Assembly: GCA_003552325.1 (NCBI GenBank)
Contig: PUKM01000190.1
Location: 1 to 18,309, forward strand
DNA: 18,309 nt
Reading direction: 5' to 3'
Origin: Natrialbaceae archaeon
GTDB taxonomy: Archaea > Halobacteriota > Halobacteria > Halobacteriales > Natrialbaceae
The notes below the pieces were generated by a model. The model was given only the letters and a program-made list of their open reading frames with translations, ran no database searches and had not been told where the DNA came from. The stretch's first letter is position 1; every line of letters begins with the position of its first letter. Of this stretch, positions 1 to 6,990 are shown piece after piece. The translations under genes and the position numbers were made by a program.

Positions 1-13
1 CCAAACTCCAAGA

Positions 14-325
14 TCAGCCGCGGTGGTATCCGATCAAGAAGCCAGTCGTGAATCCAGCTCCGACAGTGACCGTAGAGGCAAGGGACTCGAGGTACGTCGT
101 TCCCTGTTCGGCCTGTTCTGACGTCGCGATCACGCCGCGGGTGAGGGCATCCCAGTCGACGATGATGATCTCCTGTGATTGCAGATACCGAAAGACGACC
201 AGCTGGACGCCGATAATGATTGCCAGCAGTTTTGCGATGCGTTTAGTCCCGTACCCGATGATACCCCCGAGGAGTGCGCTTCCCGCGAACTCGAGGCCCA
301 AGGTTGTGGGATCGATCTCGACCAT
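14..325 (-). CDS. FUN14-family small membrane protein
   Basis: A 103-residue protein with an ATG start at 325. It shows the FUN14 pattern: a glycine-rich first membrane helix (about residues 11-26), a short KRIAKL basic link, a second helix (about 32-48) ending in a FRYLQ segment, an I-D-W signature at 56-58 followed by a polar stretch, and a third glycine-rich helix (about 82-99). FUN14 proteins in eukaryotes sit in the mitochondrial outer membrane and FUNDC1 is a mitophagy receptor; the role of the archaeal members is unknown. Length is normal for the haloarchaeal family. It is divergent from the dehydrogenase at 446 with 120 bases between; I see no convincing TATA box for it there. The call rests on overall pattern, so family membership is likely but function is open. 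Confidence 0.8.
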   Translation of the reverse strand: MVEIDPTTLGLEFAGSALLGGIIGYGTKRIAKLLAIIIGVQLVVFRYLQSQEIIIVDWDALTRGVIATSEQAEQGTTYLESLASTVTVGAGFTTGFLIGYHRG

Positions 326-445
326 GCGCGGAGTATGCGAGTCGTCGGTGATGACTGTTGTGGTCGGGTGACAGTCCGGGATGCCTGACGCTCGTTCGAA
401 TCCGGGAACTCAACGATTTTCACGGCTCTCTTCGTATGATGAGCG

Positions 446-1408
446 ATGACAAACACGCCACCGATCGTCGTCCTGCGTGGAAACGTGCATGGGACGGAGA
501 TCACGACGTACGCCGAAACGCTTCGAAACCGGCTCGAGGGAGTCGACGTTCGCGTCGCCGAGACCCCTCAAGCGGAACGAAACCTGTTGGCTGAAGCGGA
601 GATCGCCACTGGGTTGTCGATCACAGAGGAACAGCTGGCACACGCTGATGAATTGGAACTCTTCGCGTGCGCATTCGCTGGCACCGGCCATCTCCCCCTC
701 GAGGCACTGTCGAACGCGGGAGTCGCGGTGACGAACGCCTCCGGGGTCCACGGGCCAAATATCGCCGAGCACGTTATCGGCGCGATCCTCTCGTTCACTC
801 GCCGGTTCCACGTCGGTGCGCGTCGACAACGACGCCGTGAGTGGCGGTCTTATCAGACACACGAACTCCAGGGTTCGACCGTCACGGTCGTTGGCCTGGG
901 CGCAATCGGGGAGGCTGTCTGTTCCCGTCTCGAGCCGTTCGGTGTCGAGCGCCTCGGTGTCCGATACTCCCCTGAGAAGGGTGGGCCCGTCGAAGAAGTG
1001 TTCGGCTTCGATGAGATCCACGCAGCACTCGCACGGACTGACTATCTGGTGTTGGCCTGTCCGTTGACCGAGGAGACGCGAGGGATTATCGATGCTTCAA
1101 CACTGGAGACGCTGCCGGCGTCGGCGGTTCTGATCAACGTTGCTCGCGGCCCGGTTGTCGATACGGAGGCCCTGGTGTCGACCCTCCAGCTCAATGGACT
1201 ACGTGGAGCCTCACTCGACGTAACCGACCCCGAACCACTGCCCGAGTCCCATCCGCTATGGACGTTCGAAAACGTCCAGATCACGCCCCACAATTCCGGG
1301 TACACGCCGGTCTACTTCGATCGGCTCGCGGACATTCTGGCGTCGAATATCGAACGCATCGAGGAGACGGGGCGGTACGAGGACCTCGAGAATCAGGTAC
1401 TTCCCTAA
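446..1408 (+). CDS. D-isomer-specific 2-hydroxyacid dehydrogenase
   Basis: A 320-residue NAD(P)-dependent oxidoreductase that should interconvert a 2-keto acid and a D-2-hydroxy acid in the cytoplasm. The central Rossmann domain carries GLGAIG at 150-155. The catalytic set of the family is complete: Arg234 (in NVARG), Glu263 (in DPEP) and His282 (in ITPHNSG). The N-terminal part has the usual split catalytic domain with the VHGPNIAEH segment at 101-109. Length is typical. The ATG at 446 is preceded in frame by a TGA at 437-439, so it is the first possible start; an AT-rich patch at 414-419 lies about 30 bases upstream and could be the TATA box. The substrate cannot be told from sequence; phosphoglycerate, glyoxylate/hydroxypyruvate and other 2-keto acids are all possible. 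Confidence 0.92.
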   Translation: MTNTPPIVVLRGNVHGTEITTYAETLRNRLEGVDVRVAETPQAERNLLAEAEIATGLSITEEQLAHADELELFACAFAGTGHLPLEALSNAGVAVTNASGVHGPNIAEHVIGAILSFTRRFHVGARRQRRREWRSYQTHELQGSTVTVVGLGAIGEAVCSRLEPFGVERLGVRYSPEKGGPVEEVFGFDEIHAALARTDYLVLACPLTEETRGIIDASTLETLPASAVLINVARGPVVDTEALVSTLQLNGLRGASLDVTDPEPLPESHPLWTFENVQITPHNSGYTPVYFDRLADILASNIERIEETGRYEDLENQVLP

Positions 1409-1452
1409 AGAGAGACACCACGCCAGCAGCGAGCCTGCCGAGACGCCAACGC

Positions 1453-1457
1453 TTTTC
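1453..1457 (+). promoter_or_regulatory. possible TATA-like element of the MBL-fold gene
   Basis: A CTTTT patch in GC-rich surroundings ends 25 bases before the ATG at 1482, the position expected for a leaderless haloarchaeal transcript. It is weak and unsupported by other signals. Confidence 0.35.
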
Positions 1458-1481
1458 CACCGGGTCGGCCAACGTGGGCGT

Positions 1482-2180
1482 ATGACTGTACAGTTCGACG
1501 CACTCGAGATCGACTGGCTCGGCTACGCGACCCTCAGACTCGAGGGACAAACCGGTGCCGTCGTCTACATGGACCCCGGACGCTACGGCGTCCTCGAGGG
1601 GTACAACGCCCAGGATGGAGACCTCATGCTCGTCACCCACGACGACCACTACGATCCCGAAGGCATTCGACGAGTGGCCCACGAAGACGCCCTCGTTGTG
1701 GTCCACGAAGCCATCGACGCCGACGAGATCGATCGGGTGGACGAACAACCCGAAGAACTGCCTTACGAGGTCGAACGCGTCCGTGCAGATGAAACGTTCG
1801 TGCTCGGCCCACTCGATCTCTTCACCCTTCCCGCGTACAACGAACCGGACGGTCCCTACACTCGAGACGACGGCACGCCATACCACCCCGCGGGGACCGG
1901 CTGTGGCTTCGGCGTCACCATCGACGGCACCACTGTGTTCTGGCCCGGAGACAGCGACGTCCTTGCCGACCACGAGCATCTCGACGTCGACGTCCTCGTC
2001 CCCCCAATCGGCGGGAGTTTCACCATGGACCGCCACGATGTCGCCGACTGGGCCGAAACCATCCGACCCGACCTCGTCCTCCCGATTCACTACAATACGT
2101 TCGAAGCCCTCGAGACCGACGAGGAGGCGTTCGTCCTCGATGTCGCCCGCCGAAGTGTCCCTGTCGTCCTGGACGAGTAA
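1482..2180 (+). CDS. metallo-beta-lactamase-fold hydrolase
   Basis: A 232-residue cytoplasmic protein of the MBL superfamily, in the branch that includes UPF0173/UlaG-like proteins. Seen in sequence: a first beta strand unit (residues 8-30), the metal-binding loop THDDHYDPEG at 52-61, a G-T-G-C-G-F segment after His135, the WPGDSD strand with Asp157, and a late PIHYNTF with His203. The loop differs from the classic HxHxDH: it reads H53-D-D55-H56, as if the two residues containing the second histidine had been lost. It starts 73 bases after the dehydrogenase on the same strand and may be cotranscribed or have its own leaderless promoter. The substrate is unknown; the fold call is firm, the catalytic activity less so because of the altered motif. 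Confidence 0.85.
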   Translation: MTVQFDALEIDWLGYATLRLEGQTGAVVYMDPGRYGVLEGYNAQDGDLMLVTHDDHYDPEGIRRVAHEDALVVVHEAIDADEIDRVDEQPEELPYEVERVRADETFVLGPLDLFTLPAYNEPDGPYTRDDGTPYHPAGTGCGFGVTIDGTTVFWPGDSDVLADHEHLDVDVLVPPIGGSFTMDRHDVADWAETIRPDLVLPIHYNTFEALETDEEAFVLDVARRSVPVVLDE

Positions 2181-2217
2181 CCGACGAAATATCCCACTAG
2201 AATTACACGACCGCAAG

Positions 2218-2223
2218 GTTTAG
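2218..2223 (+). promoter_or_regulatory. TATA box of the zinc-ribbon membrane protein gene
   Basis: GTTTAG centred about 29 bases before the ATG at 2250, in a TTTAGTTGAG context. This spacing implies a transcript beginning at or within a few bases of the start codon, and supports that start. Confidence 0.55.
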
Positions 2224-2249
2224 TTGAGTAGTCGACGTGTTTTCACCCA

Positions 2250-3206
2250 ATGGGCAGCGACCCGCCTCAGTCGTACACGTACTGTCCGAGTTGCGGCACT
2301 GAGCTCGTCGGTCCCGGTCACTTCTGTCCACAATGTGGATTCGATTGTCGGCCAGAATCACCGGACCGTGATTCCACGCCGAAGCGACCCGGTGGCGAGC
2401 GATCGACGTCTCGCTCGGACACCGACGAGTCACCCTCGAGTATGTCTGACCGAGCCGTGCTCGAGCGTCGAATCTCACAGGGGCTCGCCGATGGCTGGGA
2501 GCTCGAGCACGATTTCGGCGATCACGCCGTGATGATCAACCGCTCTCTCGGCGACGCCGGAACGCACGTCGTTATCGCCCTGTTCACAATCTGGTGGACT
2601 GCGGGTGTCGGGAACGCGCTGTACGCGGCGTACTGTTATTTCGGCGCGGTGCAACGCGTGATCGTCAGGCCCGAAGGTATCGAATCGACGAAGCACACAC
2701 AGGAGCGAACAGGATCGGGCGCGGCTACTGATGTGAACTCGAGTGGCTGGTCACTCGCTGCGATCATCGGAGCGGCATACACCTGGTTCGTCGCCATCAT
2801 GGTGGGGGCGATCGGCGTCGGCGTCGGATTCACGGGCTTTGGCGTCTTTCTGATGGTGGTTTCGCTCCTCCTCTTCGTTCTCGGGACGGCGATGTTTCCG
2901 CCAGCCCGCCGCCGGCTGGAGCGCCGACATGGCATCACAACCAACGGGCGAACCCACTCGGTCGATGAACGCATCGTCTACGACGTCGACGAGCCGTGTT
3001 CTGGCTGTTATGGGACCGTCGGTCGGGGCGTCGAACGAACGTATCGGGAAGATGTTTGTCTGTTCGGCGTTCCGATTACGACCAGCAAGGGAACGAACAC
3101 CTACTGCAGGTCGTGTGCGAACGGCGAGGGAGCACGGGACGCCTCGAGAAAGAAACCAGACAGCACCGACGAATCGACGACAGAGACCGAACTCGAGTCG
3201 GCCTAA
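2250..3206 (+). CDS. membrane protein with N- and C-terminal zinc ribbons
   Basis: A 318-residue protein, not recognised by function. An N-terminal zinc ribbon has Cys12-x2-Cys15 and Cys26-x2-Cys29 (CPSC, CPQC). A low-complexity Ser/Arg/Asp linker follows to about residue 70. The middle holds a membrane-associated segment at about 105-130 (Trp- and Tyr-rich) and two strong helices at about 167-215, rich in Gly and Val. A second cysteine set lies near the C-terminus: Cys250-x2-Cys253 and Cys286-x2-Cys289, separated by a GVERTYRED...LFGVPITT stretch that I associate with haloarchaeal zinc-ribbon membrane proteins. The tail is Ser/Thr/Glu-rich. The gene is monocistronic by context: its TATA-like box is at 2218, and it runs tail to tail into top6A with no gap. 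A role in assembling or sensing at the membrane is possible but not shown. Confidence 0.8.
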   Translation: MGSDPPQSYTYCPSCGTELVGPGHFCPQCGFDCRPESPDRDSTPKRPGGERSTSRSDTDESPSSMSDRAVLERRISQGLADGWELEHDFGDHAVMINRSLGDAGTHVVIALFTIWWTAGVGNALYAAYCYFGAVQRVIVRPEGIESTKHTQERTGSGAATDVNSSGWSLAAIIGAAYTWFVAIMVGAIGVGVGFTGFGVFLMVVSLLLFVLGTAMFPPARRRLERRHGITTNGRTHSVDERIVYDVDEPCSGCYGTVGRGVERTYREDVCLFGVPITTSKGTNTYCRSCANGEGARDASRKKPDSTDESTTETELESA

Positions 3207-4295
3207 TTAACAGATTCCCATCTCTTCGAGTCGAGTTGGGAGATACTCGTCAGTGACGAAATCGAGGCCTCGGGCCGCCAATGCCTGCTGTTCTGCCTTT
3301 TTATCGATCTCCAACTGGAGTTCGATCTGTTCTTCCCAGTAGTCAGTCTGGAAGCGTGGGTCAGTCAGTTCGTTCTCGAGGGCGTTGATGTCCGAATCCG
3401 TCAACGGATCGGTCGGCAGGTCGTACTCGACGATATCAGCAGGTTGGATTCCGATGAACTCCGCCTGTGGGGTCGCTAAGTACTCAGAGAGGTGTGCCGA
3501 TTTGATCGACCCGTAGGCAACCGAGCCGAAGATACGGTACGACCACGGGTCAGCGTCCGTAAAGACGGTGACGGGCAAATCCAGTTCGTCGTGGAGTCGC
3601 TTGGTAATTCGGCGCGTTGCTCGAGCGGGCTGACCCTTGAGGTGGACGACGAGCGCACCGTAGTCGTCGTCGAAGCCGTTTTCGACGAGCCTGTCGCGCA
3701 TCCCGCCGGTCTCCACGCAGAGGACGAACTCGGCGTCGCTCTCGAGGAACTCGATAGTGTCTGGATTGTTCGGGATCTGATAGCCGCCCTCACCAACGTC
3801 TTCCTGGCAGTGGATTTCACGATCACCGCGGCGAGTCTGTTCGCGGAGGTGGAGTGGCCCCATGATCGTCGCCCCGGATTCCTCCGGGCGCATGTGGAAG
3901 TCCTCACGCGTGACCTCGCTCACGATCTCGAGGTCCTCGATCAACTGGTTCGACTCGTCCTGGTCGTTGAAGTGTGCCTCCTTGTTGTCCCAGCTCTCAG
4001 AGAGGTAGTACAACTCACGCAGGGTCGAGGAGCGATCCTGCTCGAGCTGGTTCGAGAGAAACTCGATCGTGTAGACTGCTTTCAATAGCTTCCGTGCACC
4101 CCGAACGGAGTTCGCACTTCGTTTCGAGGTCCGATCCCCGTACACCCACACGTTGGCTTCCTCGTCGAGTTCGATGTTGGTCTTCGACCGTGTCGGGACC
4201 TCCATGTGGGGAATCTCGCCCAGTTGAAACTGATCGTAAAACTGCGAGGCGAGGTCGATCAACTGTGCTCTTGCGTCGTCTGTATCTGCACTCAT
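3207..4295 (-). CDS. top6A: DNA topoisomerase VI subunit A
   Basis: The cleavage subunit (362 residues) of the archaeal A2B2 type IIB topoisomerase, which makes a double-strand break, passes a duplex and reseals, relaxing supercoils and decatenating chromosomes; Spo11 is its eukaryotic relative. The 5Y-CAP/winged-helix domain includes the RELYYLSES motif with Tyr96-Tyr97, the second matching the catalytic tyrosine of Spo11. The Toprim domain has Glu195 in VLCVETGG and Asp247-x-Asp249 in FTDADPWSYRI, the magnesium ligands. The reading frame extends to a TTG at 4328, but haloarchaeal homologues begin with a short acidic MS-x(4-6)-AR-x-QL segment, matching the ATG at 4295. It lies 70 bases after top6B on the same strand, forming an operon transcribed from the promoter before top6B. 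Length is normal. Confidence 0.96.
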   Translation of the reverse strand: MSADTDDARAQLIDLASQFYDQFQLGEIPHMEVPTRSKTNIELDEEANVWVYGDRTSKRSANSVRGARKLLKAVYTIEFLSNQLEQDRSSTLRELYYLSESWDNKEAHFNDQDESNQLIEDLEIVSEVTREDFHMRPEESGATIMGPLHLREQTRRGDREIHCQEDVGEGGYQIPNNPDTIEFLESDAEFVLCVETGGMRDRLVENGFDDDYGALVVHLKGQPARATRRITKRLHDELDLPVTVFTDADPWSYRIFGSVAYGSIKSAHLSEYLATPQAEFIGIQPADIVEYDLPTDPLTDSDINALENELTDPRFQTDYWEEQIELQLEIDKKAEQQALAARGLDFVTDEYLPTRLEEMGIC

Positions 4296-4365
4296 AGTTC
4301 CATGGTTTGCTTCGTGATCTCGTGACAACCGGTTCGTTCTCGGGACGGTGAAACGGCTCGAGCGA

Positions 4366-6825
4366 TCATGAACTCACCGTCAATTTCTCCGAATCGACGC
4401 CTTTGACGTCCGCGTCGAAGGTCGCCTCTTGATCGACATCGTACTCGAGGGTTGCCTCCTCACCGCCAGGGACGTCGGGATTCCAGGAGATGAACCACTC
4501 ACCGTCCATCTCGACGGCCGAGGCCCCATCCGAGAGATTGGACGGTTCGGCCGTGACGATATCGGTGATCTCGAGCTGTTCGCCGGTGCTCGAGTGGTTT
4601 TCCACGACTAAGTTCACGTGTGCCGTGTCGCCGTTTTCGGTAACCCGGCGTTCGACCAGAACGTTGTTCATGATGCGGGCGATCGCGTCGTCGATCTCCG
4701 GCTCGTCCTCGCCAACGACTTCGGCCACCTTCTCGGCCATCTCCGGGAGGATTTTCCCGAGGACGTTCTGTTTTTTCCGGCGTTTTTGCATCGAGCGGCG
4801 CTTGTTCAGATAGCGCTTGAGTTCGCGTGCGGCCTCCCTGATGGCGAGTTCGATCTCGTCTTCGATCTCGGGGACGTTCGCTACGGCGTCTTTCGATTCG
4901 CTCGTGAACGGAACGTTCGTCGAGGCTACGTGGATCATGATGACCGCCGGGCCGTTGGGCAATCCTGAGCCACCCGGCTGCTCGAGCCCGTAATTCCGCC
5001 AGCCGATGCCTTTGACCACGTCGGTCGTCGCACAGGCTCCTCGCTGGTAGACGAGTGGCACGCGGTTTGCGAACCGGAGCACGTCGACGGAGCCTTCAGC
5101 GGGGAGGTCGCCGCCGTAGGCGATGCCGGCTTCGACGACGAACGGATCGCCACCGGAAACCCCCGCATCTCGGGTCGCTGCAGCATAAAAGTCCGCGTCG
5201 AACTCCTTTTTCAGCCCCGCCTCGATCAACTCGTCCGTGATGGGCGAGAGACACCGCGTCGGTGGGGCCATAATGTTCGTCGCGCGCATCCCCTCGACGA
5301 GGTCGCTCGAGCCGTCACGGGAATCGGCAAGTTCGCGAACGAGCGGCGGGTCGTCCGGAACGGTGACCATCACGCTCCACACGGACTCGAGGACGTTTTC
5401 CCGGGCCGTTTCCCCGAATGCCACGTCGTCGTACTCCTCGGTGAGGTCTGCCGCCCGGTCGATTGCCTTCTCGAGCTCTTTTTGGGTGAGGCGATGTCGG
5501 CGATCCTCGAGATCCTCGAAGGTGCCTGCAAGTCTTACGGCGAACGCGTGGATGATCTCATCGTCCTTGCGGGTGGACGTCGCGTCGTCGCTCAGCCGGT
5601 AGAGGTCGGTGACGAGACGGGAGTCCTCGGCGTCGGGTTCAGGTACCGCCGCTTCGTCTTCGCCCTCGCCATCGACACCAAGAACCGCGTTCCAGGCCGC
5701 CTCGAGGGCCTTTTCTCGAACAGTGGACCCAAAGGTTGTGTCGTAATCATCACCCACCGTGTCGGCAACGTTCCCGACGATCGTCTCGAGTTGGTGATAG
5801 GCGATCCGGTCTCGGTTCGAAACCGTCTCCGCGATTCCCTCGGCGAAATCCGTCGTCGCTTTCGCACCCTTGTTTGCGGTCGCGTTTTCCACGGCAGCCG
5901 CGATATTGCCGCTTTCGTGGCTCGCCGGTGGCGACCAGGCCATCTCTCGGCCGTAGTGGCGATCCCGGAACTCGTCGATAATGCTGTTGGCGGTCTTTTT
6001 GCCGACGCGGGTGAACTCCTCCTGTAAGAACCCGGAAACCGAGTGCGAATCCGTCGCTGCCAGCATCTTGATGACCGTCCCCAGTTCGACTCCGTGTGGG
6101 TGTGGACGGATCTCCTCGGTTTCGGCCGGCAGTTGATCGGTGGCTCGCTCGAACTTGAAGTGTGCCTTGGGCTCTCTGAGTTCGAGACGGGCATGTGGGT
6201 TGACGACGGCGGTGTGCTTGATGTAATCGTGCAGTTGCCCACGAGCGCGCATGTTGGCTTCCATCTCGAGTTCGATGCGTGTCCCATGGGGCCGATCCCA
6301 GTTTGTCGTCTCCTCGACGCTAATTTCGGGCTCATTTTCGTCGGTATCGACGATCAGTTCGAAATACTCAGCCTGGCTCGCCCCCTGCGTTCGGCTGGTG
6401 ATTTTCGCGGGCTTCCCACTCGTGAGCTGAGCATAGAGAACGGCAGCCGAGATCCCGATCCCCTGCTGGCCGCGACTTTGCTCTCGAGCGTGAAATCGCG
6501 ACCCGTAGAGGAGCTTCCCGAAAACCTTCGGGAGTGATTGTTTGGTCAACCCTGGACCGTTGTCCTCGACGATCAAGGTGTAGTAGTCGTCTGCTTCTTG
6601 AATCTCGACGTAGATATCTGGGAGAATACCGGCTTCTTCGGCGGCGTCCAGGGCGTTGTCGACGGCTTCTTTGACAGCCGTCACCAGGCCCCTGGCTCCG
6701 CTATCGAAGCCAAGCATGTGTTTGTTCTTCTCGAAGAACTCGGCGATGGAGATCGCTCGCTGATTGTCAGCGAGTTCCTCAGCGATCCCCGGCTCGTCGC
6801 CGAGTGTCGACTGTAGCGACGTCAT
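4366..6825 (-). CDS. top6B: DNA topoisomerase VI subunit B
   Basis: The ATPase subunit (819 residues) of topoisomerase VI, which dimerises on ATP binding and drives strand passage with Top6A. The GHKL fold shows Glu53/Asn57 (KEAVDNALDA), the VEDNGPGL loop at 86-93, and the lid GQQGIGISAA at 119-128. An H2TH domain follows (about 250-290, FLQEEFTRVGKKTANSI). The transducer domain begins near 517 (IMAPPTRCLSPITDELIEAGLKKE) and includes the basic KRRSMQKRRKK stretch. A C-terminal beta domain follows. Crenarchaeal Top6B is about 530 residues, so this protein is much longer. Part of the excess is an insertion at about 300-515 holding two similar helical segments (344-384 and 449-489) joined by an acidic linker. 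The ATG at 6825 is supported by a TATA box 26-31 bases upstream. Confidence 0.97.
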   Translation of the reverse strand: MTSLQSTLGDEPGIAEELADNQRAISIAEFFEKNKHMLGFDSGARGLVTAVKEAVDNALDAAEEAGILPDIYVEIQEADDYYTLIVEDNGPGLTKQSLPKVFGKLLYGSRFHAREQSRGQQGIGISAAVLYAQLTSGKPAKITSRTQGASQAEYFELIVDTDENEPEISVEETTNWDRPHGTRIELEMEANMRARGQLHDYIKHTAVVNPHARLELREPKAHFKFERATDQLPAETEEIRPHPHGVELGTVIKMLAATDSHSVSGFLQEEFTRVGKKTANSIIDEFRDRHYGREMAWSPPASHESGNIAAAVENATANKGAKATTDFAEGIAETVSNRDRIAYHQLETIVGNVADTVGDDYDTTFGSTVREKALEAAWNAVLGVDGEGEDEAAVPEPDAEDSRLVTDLYRLSDDATSTRKDDEIIHAFAVRLAGTFEDLEDRRHRLTQKELEKAIDRAADLTEEYDDVAFGETARENVLESVWSVMVTVPDDPPLVRELADSRDGSSDLVEGMRATNIMAPPTRCLSPITDELIEAGLKKEFDADFYAAATRDAGVSGGDPFVVEAGIAYGGDLPAEGSVDVLRFANRVPLVYQRGACATTDVVKGIGWRNYGLEQPGGSGLPNGPAVIMIHVASTNVPFTSESKDAVANVPEIEDEIELAIREAARELKRYLNKRRSMQKRRKKQNVLGKILPEMAEKVAEVVGEDEPEIDDAIARIMNNVLVERRVTENGDTAHVNLVVENHSSTGEQLEITDIVTAEPSNLSDGASAVEMDGEWFISWNPDVPGGEEATLEYDVDQEATFDADVKGVDSEKLTVSS

Positions 6826-6850
6826 CGTCGGATCATTATCGCGGCGGGGC

Positions 6851-6856
6851 TAAAAG
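6851..6856 (-). promoter_or_regulatory. TATA box of the top6B-top6A operon
   Basis: Minus-strand CTTTTA, preceded on that strand by a GCACACAC stretch, is centred about 28 bases before the top6B ATG. This is the placement for a leaderless haloarchaeal transcript and there is no ribosome binding site before the start. Confidence 0.65.
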
Positions 6857-6909
6857 GTGTGTGCTACCGGAGCGAAAGTGGTCACACTGGAGGGGAACGA
6901 AAGGGAGTG

Positions 6910-6924
6910 CCACAAGTTGTGGCT
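6910..6924. promoter_or_regulatory. perfect 15-bp palindrome between top6B and gyrB
   Basis: GCCACAA-G-TTGTGGC, two perfect 7-base arms around one base. It lies upstream of both divergent TATA boxes: 53 bases from that of top6B and 26 bases from that of gyrB. The geometry fits a dimeric regulator binding site able to affect both operons. No protein can be assigned from sequence. Confidence 0.5.
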
Positions 6925-6927
6925 ACC

Positions 6928-6949
6928 GCGCGCGAGCGCGCGTACGTGA
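6928..6949. promoter_or_regulatory. alternating pyrimidine-purine (Z-DNA-prone) tract at the gyrB promoter
   Basis: Twenty-two bases, mostly CG steps with TA and TG steps at the end, alternate pyrimidine-purine with a single break (A at 6936). The tract ends two bases before the gyrB TATA region. In Halobacterium the bop promoter carries a shorter alternating (RY) box linked to supercoiling-sensitive transcription, so a supercoiling-response role at a gyrase promoter is a reasonable inference. Confidence 0.5.
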
Positions 6950-6950
6950 C

Positions 6951-6959
6951 TTTTATTAC
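6951..6959 (+). promoter_or_regulatory. TATA box of the gyrB-gyrA operon
   Basis: CTTTTATTA is centred about 36 bases before the gyrB ATG at 6991, predicting a start of transcription near 6981-6983 and a leader of roughly ten bases without a clear ribosome binding site. It rules out initiation at the upstream in-frame ATG at 6859. Confidence 0.65.
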
Positions 6960-6990
6960 CCCTGGTACGCTACCCGCAAACAGGTTTTGT

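Noticed and set aside
394..403. GTTCGAATCC, resembling a tRNA T-arm
   Set aside because: The flanking bases do not pair into a five-base T stem and no anticodon or acceptor stem can be drawn around it.
1281..2216. Long minus-strand open frame (311 codons) opposite the MBL-fold gene
   Set aside because: It mirrors the real gene in high-GC DNA, where antisense frames stay open. The plus-strand protein has clear MBL motifs; the antisense product is repetitive in Val/Gly/Asp and matches no family.
3492..4088. Plus-strand open frame (198 codons) inside top6A
   Set aside because: Antisense shadow of top6A, whose tyrosine and Toprim motifs are complete. The shadow is Leu/Val/Glu-rich without domains.
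4296..4328. Eleven-residue N-terminal extension of Top6A from a TTG
   Set aside because: The ATG at 4295 gives the standard haloarchaeal N-terminus; TTG starts are rare.
6859..6990. Upstream extension of gyrB to an ATG at 6859
   Set aside because: The gyrB TATA box and alternating tract lie inside it, and the extra 44 residues are unlike any GyrB N-terminus.
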